DNA of 64,000 nucleotides from Chloroflexota bacterium (GTDB lineage Bacteria; Chloroflexota; Chloroflexia; Thermomicrobiales; UBA6265): positions 38,543 to 102,542 of the forward strand of contig JAEWEG010000010.1 in the NCBI GenBank assembly GCA_023389575.1, in the 5' to 3' direction. Made by a program: the position numbers and the translations under genes. The notes beneath the pieces were generated by a model, which saw only the letters and a program-made list of their open reading frames with translations, did no database searches and was not told where the DNA came from. Positions 27,970-35,888 of the stretch are shown one piece after another (the first letter of the stretch is position 1; every line of letters begins with the position of its first letter).

Positions 27970-28575
27970 ATGAAGCTGACGACCAATACCCAGGTTTCCA
28001 TCGACGGCGTGATGCAGGCGAACGGCGGGCGCCATCCCGTCCTCGATCCCGATTTCCAACGGGCCGGGTGGGCCAGGCCGCTGTTCGACAGCGAATCCCT
28101 GGCGTTCGTAGGGGATGCCTACCAGCGCGCCGATGCCTTCCTGTTCGGCCGGAGGACCTACGATCTCTTCGCTGGCTACTGGGGCGCGATGGGGCCGGGG
28201 AGCGGTCCGATCGCCGATGCCCTCAACGAGCGACCGAAGTACGTCGCATCAAACACGCTCACTGAAGCGACCTGGGCCGACACCACGGTGCTCTCCGGCG
28301 ATTTGGCGACCGCGATTCGCGAGCTGAAGGCCAGGCCAGGCGGTGAGTTACAGGTGCACGGCAGTGGGCAACTGGTCCGCTGGCTCCTCCAGAACGATCT
28401 CGTCGACGAACTGATCCTGCTCGTGTGCCCTGTCATCGTCGGCGCGGGAGACCGGCTGTTCCCCGCCAGTGGCCCGGACCTCGCGCTCGAGCTGATCGAG
28501 TCGCGGGCCTTCCCAAAGGGCATCACGCTTCAGGTCTACCGCCCCGCCGATCGTCCGGAGTACGCGGTGGACTGA
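27970..28575 (+). CDS. Dihydrofolate reductase-family (RibD C-terminal domain) protein
   Basis: A 201-residue protein of the RibD_C/DHFR-like fold: N-terminal TNTQVSIDGVMQ, AFLFGRRTYDLFAGYW (about residue 55), NTLTEATWADTTVL and the C-terminal ELILLVCPVIVGAGDRLFP. Family members are NADPH-dependent reductases; many, like this one, have unknown substrates. I chose ATG 27970; GTG at 27964 is closer to the AAAGGA site and would add two residues. It lies just downstream of a putative ECF42 promoter and 48 bp before a second member of the family. Confidence 0.87.
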   Translation: MKLTTNTQVSIDGVMQANGGRHPVLDPDFQRAGWARPLFDSESLAFVGDAYQRADAFLFGRRTYDLFAGYWGAMGPGSGPIADALNERPKYVASNTLTEATWADTTVLSGDLATAIRELKARPGGELQVHGSGQLVRWLLQNDLVDELILLVCPVIVGAGDRLFPASGPDLALELIESRAFPKGITLQVYRPADRPEYAVD

Positions 28576-28623
28576 ATCACCGCACGAATCCCGGTTCGAT
28601 ACCCCAAACGCAGGGAGATCACC

Positions 28624-29202
28624 ATGACCGCGACCTATACCTTCGATGTCTTCACCACCCTCGATGGCTTCGGCACCACCACTGGCGACTGGGGCGGATA
28701 CTGGGGCAAGCAGGGGCCGGAATTGCTCGCCCATCGCCTCGCCGTCTACACCCAGGACCAACACATGGTGTTCGGCGCCAACACGTATCGCGCGTTCGCC
28801 CGGATGCTCGCCGAAAGCACCGAGGGCGACGACGTGCGCGACCCTTGGGTGACCCGGATGCGGAACCTGACCGCGACCGTGGTCTCAACCACCCTCGAAG
28901 GTCCGCTCGACTGGCCGGACGCGACCCTCGTGAGAGGAGACGCGGTCGATATCGTCGCTCGGCTCCGGGAGGAGTCCACGGTGCCGTTGCGCTCGCATGG
29001 CGGGCTCTCGATGAATCGCGCCCTGATGGCCGCCGGGCTGGTGGACTTCGTGCAGGTGACGATCTTTCCGGTGATCACCGGCCAGACCGGCCAGGAGCCC
29101 ATCTTCGAGAAGGCCGCCGATTTCGATCTCGACTTGATCGAGCATCGCACGCTCGACGGCCATGTCCAGGTACTCACCTACCGGCCCACCCTTCATGGGT
29201 GA
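28624..29202 (+). CDS. Dihydrofolate reductase-family protein, second copy
   Basis: A 192-residue protein of the same fold: FDVFTTLDGFG at the N-terminus, HMVFGANTYRAFARML (about residue 47), LRSHGGLSMNRALMAAGLVDFVQVTIFPVITG. It has a GGGAGAT ribosome-binding site and follows the first copy in the same transcript. The two are divergent paralogues. As neighbours of an ECF42 sigma factor they are probable regulon members; substrate unknown. Confidence 0.85.
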   Translation: MTATYTFDVFTTLDGFGTTTGDWGGYWGKQGPELLAHRLAVYTQDQHMVFGANTYRAFARMLAESTEGDDVRDPWVTRMRNLTATVVSTTLEGPLDWPDATLVRGDAVDIVARLREESTVPLRSHGGLSMNRALMAAGLVDFVQVTIFPVITGQTGQEPIFEKAADFDLDLIEHRTLDGHVQVLTYRPTLHG

Positions 29203-29205
29203 GGC

Positions 29206-29235
29206 TGTCCGAATCGGGAAACCGGGTTCGTAGTA
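29206..29235 (+). promoter_or_regulatory. Putative ECF42 promoter 2
   Basis: TGTCCGAATCGGG (29206-29218) and GTTCGTAGTA (29226-29235), spacing identical to the copy at 27887. It lies 53 bp ahead of the DGPF/YCII gene, implying autoregulation of the sigma factor operon. Confidence 0.65.
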
Positions 29236-29287
29236 TAGGTAGGAGGCACCCGGGCGGGACGCCTCGAAGCACAGGAGTTGATTTGCG

Positions 29288-29629
29288 ATGCAGTACCTGG
29301 TTTCCGTGATTTCCGACGGCACCGAAGTCGATGCCCCCGAGGTGGGGGAGGCGATCGACGCCTTCAACGACAAGCTCAAGGCCCAGGGATACTGGGTGTT
29401 CGCCAATGGCCTGGCGGCGCCGAGCGCGGCCACCGTCGTCGACGCGCGAGGGGAGGAACCGTTGTTCACGGACGGCCCGTTCCTGGAATCGAAGGAGCAT
29501 ATGGCGGGGTTCTGGATCATTGAGGCGCCAGACTTGGACGTGGCGCTCAAGCTCGCCACCGAAGGGTCGAAGGCCTGCGACCGCCGGCTTGAACTGCGCC
29601 CGATGCACGATCACACGGCCCAGGCGTGA
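29288..29629 (+). CDS. YCII-domain (DGPF) protein, partner of ECF42 sigma factor
   Basis: A 113-residue YCII/DGPF-family protein, preceded by AGGAG. It contains the diagnostic LFTDGPFLESKEHMAGFWII (about residues 59-78). DGPF proteins are the classic genomic partners of group ECF42 sigma factors; their biochemical role is not established. Its stop overlaps the sigma factor start by 4 bp (GTGA), so the two are co-translated. Confidence 0.92.
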   Translation: MQYLVSVISDGTEVDAPEVGEAIDAFNDKLKAQGYWVFANGLAAPSAATVVDARGEEPLFTDGPFLESKEHMAGFWIIEAPDLDVALKLATEGSKACDRRLELRPMHDHTAQA

Positions 29630-30849
29630 TCGACGTCCAGTCCCACATCACCCGCGCCCATCACGACGAGTGGGCGCGGGTGGTCGCCTCGCTGACCAGG
29701 CGGTTCGGCGACCTCGACATCGCCGAGGAGGCGGCGGCGGAAGCATTCGCGACCGCCGTCGAGCGGTGGCCGACCGATGGCGTGCCGCCCAATCCCGGCG
29801 CCTGGCTGACCACCACCGCCAATCGCAAGGCCATCGACCGGCTCCGGCGTGAACACAAGCGCGATGGCAAGCACGAGGAGGCCCGGATGTTGTACGACGA
29901 CCCGTCCGACCCGGTCGGCGTCATCGAGGACGACCGGCTCCGGCTGATCTTCACCTGCTGTCATCCGGCGCTGGCCATGGAAAACCGGGTGGCCCTGACG
30001 CTGCGCATGGTCGGTGGCCTGACCGTGCCGGAGATCGCGAATGCTTTCCTTGTCACGGAGAGTGCCATGGGGCGGCGGATCACCCGGGCGAAGGCCAAGA
30101 TCAAGGCGGCGCGCATTCCGTATCGCGTGCCAGACATCGAAGACCTTCCGGCGCGCGTCTCCGGCGTGCTCGCCGTCCTCTTCCTCGTCTTCAACGAGGG
30201 GTATCTGGCGACTGGCCCGGACACCGATCCCGTGCGCCCTGGCCTGACTGGCGAGGCGATCCGGCTGGCGCGCCTGATCCGCGCGCTGTTGCCGGAGGAT
30301 GGCGAGGTGGCCGGGTTGCTGGCGCTGATGCTGCTCATCGAGGCTCGCCGTCCTGCCAGGGTATCGGCCAGTGGCGAACTCGTCACGCTCGCGGAGCAGG
30401 ACCGCGAACTCTGGGATACCGGGCTGATCGCCGAGGGCCACCGGCTGGTGCGCGAGCGTCTCACGACCGGCGAAGCCCCCGGCCGCTACCAGATCCTGGC
30501 GGCCATCAACGCCGTGCACACCTCCGCCCCCGACGCTCGCGACACCGACTGGTGGCAGGTCGTCGCCCTGTACGACCAGCTCGCGCGCATCGACCCGTCG
30601 CCGATCGTCCTTCTGAACCGGGCCATCGCGGTCGCCGAACTCGACGGCCCGGAGGTAGGCCTGGCGACCGTCGACCGGCTGGGCGACAGCCTGGACGCGT
30701 ATCACGCCTATCACGCCACGCGGGCTGACCTGCTGCGTCGCCTGGGCCGCGTCGACCGAGCACGAGCCGCCTACGACCGGGCCATCGAACTCGCGGGCAA
30801 CACCGCCGAGACCGCGTTCCTTATCCGACGCCGCGATGGGTTGGGATAA
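29626..30849 (+). CDS. ECF42-group RNA polymerase sigma factor with C-terminal extension
   Basis: A 407-residue protein: sigma2 (FGDLDIAEEAAAEAFATAVE, about residue 28, and WLTTTANRKAIDRLRRE, about 60), sigma4 (LTVPEIANAFLVTESAMGRRI, about residues 131-151), then a 200-residue alpha-helical C-terminal extension (DUF6596/TPR-like) including VLFLVFNEGY. This is the ECF42 architecture, which lacks an anti-sigma factor; activity is set by the extension. The start is a GTG at 29626 overlapping the DGPF gene. It likely drives the two promoters at 27887 and 29206. Confidence 0.92.
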   Translation: MIDVQSHITRAHHDEWARVVASLTRRFGDLDIAEEAAAEAFATAVERWPTDGVPPNPGAWLTTTANRKAIDRLRREHKRDGKHEEARMLYDDPSDPVGVIEDDRLRLIFTCCHPALAMENRVALTLRMVGGLTVPEIANAFLVTESAMGRRITRAKAKIKAARIPYRVPDIEDLPARVSGVLAVLFLVFNEGYLATGPDTDPVRPGLTGEAIRLARLIRALLPEDGEVAGLLALMLLIEARRPARVSASGELVTLAEQDRELWDTGLIAEGHRLVRERLTTGEAPGRYQILAAINAVHTSAPDARDTDWWQVVALYDQLARIDPSPIVLLNRAIAVAELDGPEVGLATVDRLGDSLDAYHAYHATRADLLRRLGRVDRARAAYDRAIELAGNTAETAFLIRRRDGLG

Positions 30850-30866
30850 CGGGGCATCACCGGGCA

Positions 30867-31059
30867 TCAATCAGGCAGTATCCAGATGATGACGAGATGG
30901 GCGCCTTTCGTGGCGGTCGTGGCCTGGAACGAGTGCGGCGTCCAGCCACGCTTCGCGCCGTCGTCCAGAACCGGCTGAATCGTCTCCTGGACCTTGACCT
31001 CGGCGTTCTCGACCTAGCCCGTATTTGATGTAGGTGTTCTGGACCTTGTAGCGAGCCAT
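30867..31059 (-). pseudogene. Frameshifted small protein gene (about 64 residues)
   Basis: An ATG at 31059 with a good GGAGGG site opens MARYKVQNTYIKYGL, then a frame change is needed: the frame shifted by one base continues VENAEVKVQETIQPVLDDG, then AKRGWTPHSFQATTATKG and AHLVIIWILPD before a stop at 30867-30869. Both halves read like one DUF4177-like small beta-alpha protein (Val/Glu strand, GW motif, final hydrophobic strand), and in the second frame a TAG lies just upstream of the join. A one-base insertion near 31005-31009 explains it; a sequencing error is equally possible. Confidence 0.55.
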
Positions 31060-31095
31060 GGTTCCCTCCATGGCGTGCGTGAGCGCGATCCTGGT

Positions 31096-31157
31096 GTCAA
31101 GGAGACTTGACTTTTCCGGCGTGCACCGCGATGATGGCGATGTCAAGTGTGTTTGAC
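31096..31157 (+). promoter_or_regulatory. Promoter with two operator-like inverted repeats for the DUF2178/XRE operon
   Basis: Site 1 is GTCAAG-N4-CTTGAC (31096-31111), overlapping a -35 TTGACT (31107-31112) whose weak -10 GATGAT (31130-31135) is 17 bp on. Site 2 is GTCAA-N6-TTGAC (31142-31157), over the expected transcription start. Both share the string TTGACTT on their right edge. Position suggests autorepression by the XRE protein encoded downstream. Confidence 0.5.
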
Positions 31158-31179
31158 TTATTCGCGAGGAGGACAGGTC

Positions 31180-31599
31180 GTGGAATCACGCAACGCGATT
31201 GGGATTGGCGATCAGGAATCGATTGGAAGTGTCGCGCGGCTCGCGGCGTGGACGCTCGCCTGGGTGGTGACGCTGGCCCTGGCCAGGTACGGACCGGTTC
31301 ACCTGTGGGACGAGCGGGAGGCGGCCAGCTGGCTCGCGATCGCGGTCAATGTCGCCGTTGGCGTCGGCCTGATCGGTGACCACGCGCGCTATCTCCAGAA
31401 GCTCGACGAACTGCAACGCAAGATCATGATCGACGCCATGGCGGTGACGCTTGGGGCGGCATTGGTGGCCGGGTGTGCCTACGCCGCCGCGTCCGAGGTC
31501 GACCTCATCGCCCGCGAGGCCACCATCGGGGCTCTCATCATGCTGATGGCGGTGGTCTACGTGGCCGCCACCATTGGCGGACACCTGAGGTACCGATGA
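31180..31599 (+). CDS. DUF2178-like membrane protein
   Basis: A 139-residue protein with four hydrophobic segments, in two pairs around a polar loop (DHARYLQKLDELQRKIMIDAMAV) that is characteristic of small membrane proteins encoded with compact XRE regulators. The start is GTG at 31180 with GAGGAGG upstream; an earlier GTG lies within operator site 2. It overlaps the regulator gene by 4 bp. The pair is probably a regulator and a membrane-bound sensor or effector; the function of such pairs is unknown. Confidence 0.8.
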   Translation: MESRNAIGIGDQESIGSVARLAAWTLAWVVTLALARYGPVHLWDEREAASWLAIAVNVAVGVGLIGDHARYLQKLDELQRKIMIDAMAVTLGAALVAGCAYAAASEVDLIAREATIGALIMLMAVVYVAATIGGHLRYR

Positions 31600-31790
31600 A
31601 GAATCACCTCAGGGACCTCCGCGCCGAACGCGGCTGGACACAGGCGGACCTGGCCGAGCGCGCGGGTGTGTCGCGCCAAACGATCAACGCCATCGAGAAG
31701 GGCAAGTTCGACCCGAGCCTGCCGCTCGCCTTCCGCCTGGCCAGGCTGTTCGGCCTGAAGATCGAGGACATCTTCCTGGACGACGAATGA
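31596..31790 (+). CDS. Small XRE-family HTH transcriptional regulator
   Basis: A 64-residue protein that is little more than a helix-turn-helix: LRDLRAERGWTQADLAERAG, then VSRQTINAIEKGKFDPSLPLAF and a C-terminal KIEDIFLDDE. This is the YozG/YgzD-like subfamily. The ATG overlaps the stop of the membrane protein gene (ATGA). Likely autoregulator of the operon through the two inverted repeats at 31096-31157. Confidence 0.92.
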   Translation: MKNHLRDLRAERGWTQADLAERAGVSRQTINAIEKGKFDPSLPLAFRLARLFGLKIEDIFLDDE

Positions 31791-32045
31791 GTGGCGGACC
31801 CCGCGAATCCGGCGTTCGCCACGAGGAAATTGCGTACGTCCCGATCACGTAGCGGCGATTGCGCGTCGGCTACGTAACCGATATCCGCAAATTCACTGAA
31901 TCGAATGGTGTTTTCCGGTCCCATACTGGAGGTATCGAACCCGAGTGGTGTTTCGGAGGCGGCGAACGGGGCCGTTTCAGGCTGATCCGTTGTCATCGGG
32001 CACGGCGCGCCACCACCGGCGACAAGGGAATATGAGGGGAACACC

Positions 32046-35000
32046 ATGAGGCACCGCTCCGGTCGCGCATCGCGTCATCACCTCTACCTGTTCGGTGTCC
32101 TGCTGTTCCTGTTCCTGCCGCTGCTGGAGAGCGCCGCCCAGATCGTCCAGGTCCAGCCGATCCAGCCCCTGCAGCCGATCGGCACCGAGGAGCCGGACGA
32201 TCGCCCCGTGCTCATTCCCACGCTGGACCCGGTCGCCCTGCCGACCCGGCCGTCGCTCCCCACCGCCACCGCGCCGCCAACCCGCGCTCCCCGCGTGACT
32301 CCAACCCCGCGGTCCACCGAACCCGTCACCACCCCCGATATCGCGCCCGCCACCGAAGAGCCATCGCCCACGCCGGAGACCCAGGCGCTCCAACTGATTC
32401 CCGCCAACCTCACCATCCACAAGGGAGCCTGCCCGGCCAGCGATGGACTGACCTACAACGGCTTCGATCCCTACGGTGACCACGGGATCCAGGCGTTCCA
32501 GCAGGAATGCCCGCTGGTGGACGAGCCGATCCAGTTCACCGTCTCCGGGAGCGATGGCTTCGAGCAACTGGTCGATACCGGAGTGGGGGGCGAGGTCCAG
32601 ATCGGCGTTCCGGCCGGCTCGCTGACGGTGGCCGAGATCGTTCCCGATATCGCGGCCGTTCCGGCGGTCTACTGCTACTCGGACAAGGCACTGATCCAGG
32701 CCGATGCCCCGCCCACCTATTCCCCATTCGCCAACTGGGACGCCAAGCCCGGCGAGGACATTCACTGCTGGTTCTTCAACATCGCGAAGGGCGAGCGATT
32801 CGTCGTCCTCAAGTTCGTTTGCCCCGACGGGGCGTCTCCACTCAGCGACCAGCTCAATCCCTTCGTGTTCTGCACCGAACTCATGCCAGGCGTCGAATTC
32901 ATCGCCACCGACGCGACCGGCGAGCATTCCCGGACGACCGCCGCCGACGACACCGCACGTTGGGACGACCTCCAGCAACGCGGCGACGGCACGATCTCCG
33001 TGCGCGAGGTGATACCAGACGGGTATGGCGAGCCGGCCTACTTCTGCGGGCCGCGCGAACGCCTCGATGTTAGCGAGGAGTTCGGCCAGTACGTTCTCTC
33101 GCAGAACGGGGAGATCACACTATCGTTCGACCATCCTGGCCAGGCGGTGGACGGTATGTGCGTGGTGTTCAACACCACCGTTGGCGCCGACGAAGAGGCG
33201 GGACACGATATCACCATCGGGAAGCTCAGCTGCCCACCCGGGTACGACGCCACCAATGTGCCGCTCGAAACCCTGCTTGCCGACTGCGCGAAGCACCCCG
33301 GTTCGGTCGAGTTCACCGTCACGGATGGCGGAGCGTTTTCCGCCACGCAAACCACCGTCAGCCCCGATATCCCGATCGCCTACTTCGACAATGTCCCGGC
33401 CGGCTCAATCACCATCACCGAAACCGTGCCCGCCGGGTACGAACCGCTCTCCGTCTGGTGCTCTGACCAGTTCAACCAGAACAGCGCCGTCAGTCTCACC
33501 AGCCAGCCGCTCGTCAACGGCAACGGCATCGTTTGGGACTACGCGGCGGATTCCCGGCTCGTCTGCATCTGGTTCAACATCGGCACCGGCGAGGCGCCAG
33601 ATGGCGACAACGTGGTGACAGTCCACAAGTGGCGCTGCAACGTGGAGGACACCGGCTACGACCCGGTTTGGCCGCTCGACAACCTCCTGGCCACCTGCAC
33701 GGAGGCCATGAACGATGTCGAGTTCACCCTCACCGCGCCGAACGGCGTGTCGACCCAGACAACCGCCAACGGCCTGGTCGAGTGGACTGGCCTTCCCGAG
33801 GGACCTTTCTCCATCCAGGAGACCATCCCCGACTACTACGACCACCCGGTGGTGTTCTGCAACATCACCATACCCAACGGCGGCGGCCCGATGGTGCAGG
33901 TGCCATCGGCCAATGGCCTGGTCGAGTTCTCGTTCGGTGTGCCAGGGTCGGCCTACACCTGTCACTGGTTCAACATCGACCTCGGGGAATACTCGATCCG
34001 CGTCTACAAGCGCATTTGTCCCGACACGGTGCTGTACGGGGGATCACTGAATCACTACCAGACCGAATGCACGGTGCCGATGCCGAACGTGGAGTTCACC
34101 GCCACCACGGCTCAGGGAACGGTGACGGGCGACACCAATTTCAGCGGGATCGTGGTGCTGTCGCCGATTCCGGCCGGACCGTTCACGCTCAAGGAAACCA
34201 TCCCGGTGGGCTACGGCGAGCCGATCGTCTTTTGCGAGGTCTCGGCCAATCATGGCGGCCAGCAGGACCTCGAGCCCTTCCAGTCATTCCCCACCGTCAA
34301 CGGCCAATTTAGCGGGGAGATGCCGCTGGGCGGCCACATCGACTGCTGGTGGTTCAACCTGGCCGGCGATATCCCGCCGGACGACGGCACCGTAGAGGTC
34401 ACCAAGTGGCATTGTCCGGAAGGTGCCACCCTGGCTGAGTCGAACGACTGGTACCAGCAGAATTGCGCGCAGCCCCACGACGGCGTCACCTTTACGCTGA
34501 CCACGGCGAACGGCACCGCGTCGCAAGCCACGGCGGGTGGCGCGGCGACATTCACCGGGGTTCCGGCCGGGCAGGTCGGCCTCCAGGAGGCGATCCCGGC
34601 GGGGTACGGCGAGCCGGTGGTGCTCTGCGAGGTTGATGGCTCGTGGTTCCGGTTCCCGGCGCCGACGGGGTACGTCAGCCGCGACCTGGCTCCCGGAGGA
34701 ACGGTTTCCTGCCACTGGTTCAACATTCCCGGCGGCCCCGGCGACATCACCATCGTCAAGCACGCCTGCGTGGCCGGGTTCGACCCGTATGCCGCTGGCG
34801 CCGATCCCAAGGTGGACTGCCCGGAACTCGCCGATGGCATTGAATTTTCCCTTGATGGGCCGGCGTCCGCCACCGCCACCACCGGCGATGTGATGCCGGG
34901 CGTGGCTCACTTCGGAAATCTCGATCCTGGTCTCTACACCGTGACCGAAACAGTCCCCGACGGTATCGCGAGCGTCTTCGTCACCGAATGCACCGGTCAC

Positions 35001-35888
35001 CTGATGGGCGAGTTGCAGCCCTATCCGCTCTCCACCGACGAGACGCTCGACATCGACCTCGCGTCCGGCGAGCACATCACGTGCCATTGGTACAACGTCC
35101 CCGAAGACGATGGCGGCACGGTCACCGTCATCAAGTACACCTGCTCAACGGCGACCTTCGTCTCCGAGGTCGATTGCCAGATCGAGGAAGACGGCGTCAC
35201 CTTCGACCTGCTTGACGGTAGCGACGCGGTGATCGCGACCGCTACCACCGATGGTGTGGGTCGCATCACCTGGACCGGACTGGCATCCGGCGACTACTGG
35301 CTTGCCGAACACGGCGGCGAATGGTGCCGGATCCTGGCCGCGCCATCCACGAGCGAAGACACATTTGGCGTCAACGATGGCCAGGAGACCCTCGTGGAAG
35401 TCTGGAACTGCGGCGGCGAACCCGGCACGCCAGGCGACACGCCCACCAAATACCCGAACACCGGCGTTGGGAGCGCGTCGGCGCTCCCGCTCGCCTTCCA
35501 GCAGGCCGTTCCCCAGCGGGAATCGCGTGGGTTCTTCACCCGCCTGATGAACGGCGAGGCCTCGTGGCTCGGTCCGTTCGCCGTGTTGGTGCCCTTCATC
35601 TATACGGTGGTCCGCATGCGCGACATCGTGATCCGGGGAAGGGAAAACCGCGAGCGTCAGGAAGAGGAACAGTGGTACGAGGAGGCCGCGTTGGTCCGGC
35701 AGCGCCCCGGATGGATGGCGACCGATGCCTCGACCTCGCGCACCGTTCGCCCGGCCTGGATGAGCGCCGATGGAAGTCCACAGGACACTCCGCGGTGGCT
35801 GTCCGACAATGGCGCTGGCATCGCGCCCTCGCAACCGATTCTGCAGCCATTGGATGACGCGCCAGGTCAAGAGGGAGGCCAGCGATGA
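32046..35888 (+). CDS. Secreted surface protein with eight four-cysteine modules
   Basis: A 1,280-residue protein with a hydrophobic signal (LYLFGVLLFLFLPLLESAA), a Pro/Thr-rich linker to about residue 115, then eight modules of about 105-125 residues starting near 121, 253, 388, 522, 649, 782, 900 and 1025. Each opens with a strand ending KxxC (KWRC, KRIC, KHAC), has a second Cys about 25 residues on (most before a VEFT-like strand), a third in a V(F/W)C motif after an ETIPxGYGEP turn, and in modules 1-7 ends near a WFN-like motif; module 2 reads CVVFN and module 8 ends in VEVWNC. The fold resembles SpaA/prealbumin-like sandwiches. After YPNTG (about residue 1136) come a transmembrane segment (LGPFAVLVPFIYTVVRM) and a charged tail of about 90 residues. 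Start ATG has GAGGGG upstream. Role unknown; membrane-anchored stalk is likely. Confidence 0.85.
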   Translation: MRHRSGRASRHHLYLFGVLLFLFLPLLESAAQIVQVQPIQPLQPIGTEEPDDRPVLIPTLDPVALPTRPSLPTATAPPTRAPRVTPTPRSTEPVTTPDIAPATEEPSPTPETQALQLIPANLTIHKGACPASDGLTYNGFDPYGDHGIQAFQQECPLVDEPIQFTVSGSDGFEQLVDTGVGGEVQIGVPAGSLTVAEIVPDIAAVPAVYCYSDKALIQADAPPTYSPFANWDAKPGEDIHCWFFNIAKGERFVVLKFVCPDGASPLSDQLNPFVFCTELMPGVEFIATDATGEHSRTTAADDTARWDDLQQRGDGTISVREVIPDGYGEPAYFCGPRERLDVSEEFGQYVLSQNGEITLSFDHPGQAVDGMCVVFNTTVGADEEAGHDITIGKLSCPPGYDATNVPLETLLADCAKHPGSVEFTVTDGGAFSATQTTVSPDIPIAYFDNVPAGSITITETVPAGYEPLSVWCSDQFNQNSAVSLTSQPLVNGNGIVWDYAADSRLVCIWFNIGTGEAPDGDNVVTVHKWRCNVEDTGYDPVWPLDNLLATCTEAMNDVEFTLTAPNGVSTQTTANGLVEWTGLPEGPFSIQETIPDYYDHPVVFCNITIPNGGGPMVQVPSANGLVEFSFGVPGSAYTCHWFNIDLGEYSIRVYKRICPDTVLYGGSLNHYQTECTVPMPNVEFTATTAQGTVTGDTNFSGIVVLSPIPAGPFTLKETIPVGYGEPIVFCEVSANHGGQQDLEPFQSFPTVNGQFSGEMPLGGHIDCWWFNLAGDIPPDDGTVEVTKWHCPEGATLAESNDWYQQNCAQPHDGVTFTLTTANGTASQATAGGAATFTGVPAGQVGLQEAIPAGYGEPVVLCEVDGSWFRFPAPTGYVSRDLAPGGTVSCHWFNIPGGPGDITIVKHACVAGFDPYAAGADPKVDCPELADGIEFSLDGPASATATTGDVMPGVAHFGNLDPGLYTVTETVPDGIASVFVTECTGHLMGELQPYPLSTDETLDIDLASGEHITCHWYNVPEDDGGTVTVIKYTCSTATFVSEVDCQIEEDGVTFDLLDGSDAVIATATTDGVGRITWTGLASGDYWLAEHGGEWCRILAAPSTSEDTFGVNDGQETLVEVWNCGGEPGTPGDTPTKYPNTGVGSASALPLAFQQAVPQRESRGFFTRLMNGEASWLGPFAVLVPFIYTVVRMRDIVIRGRENRERQEEEQWYEEAALVRQRPGWMATDASTSRTVRPAWMSADGSPQDTPRWLSDNGAGIAPSQPILQPLDDAPGQEGGQR

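Noticed and set aside
35451..35470. YPNTG in the eight-module protein as a sortase signal
   Set aside because: It is followed by about 35 polar residues before the membrane segment and a 90-residue charged tail, unlike a sorting signal.
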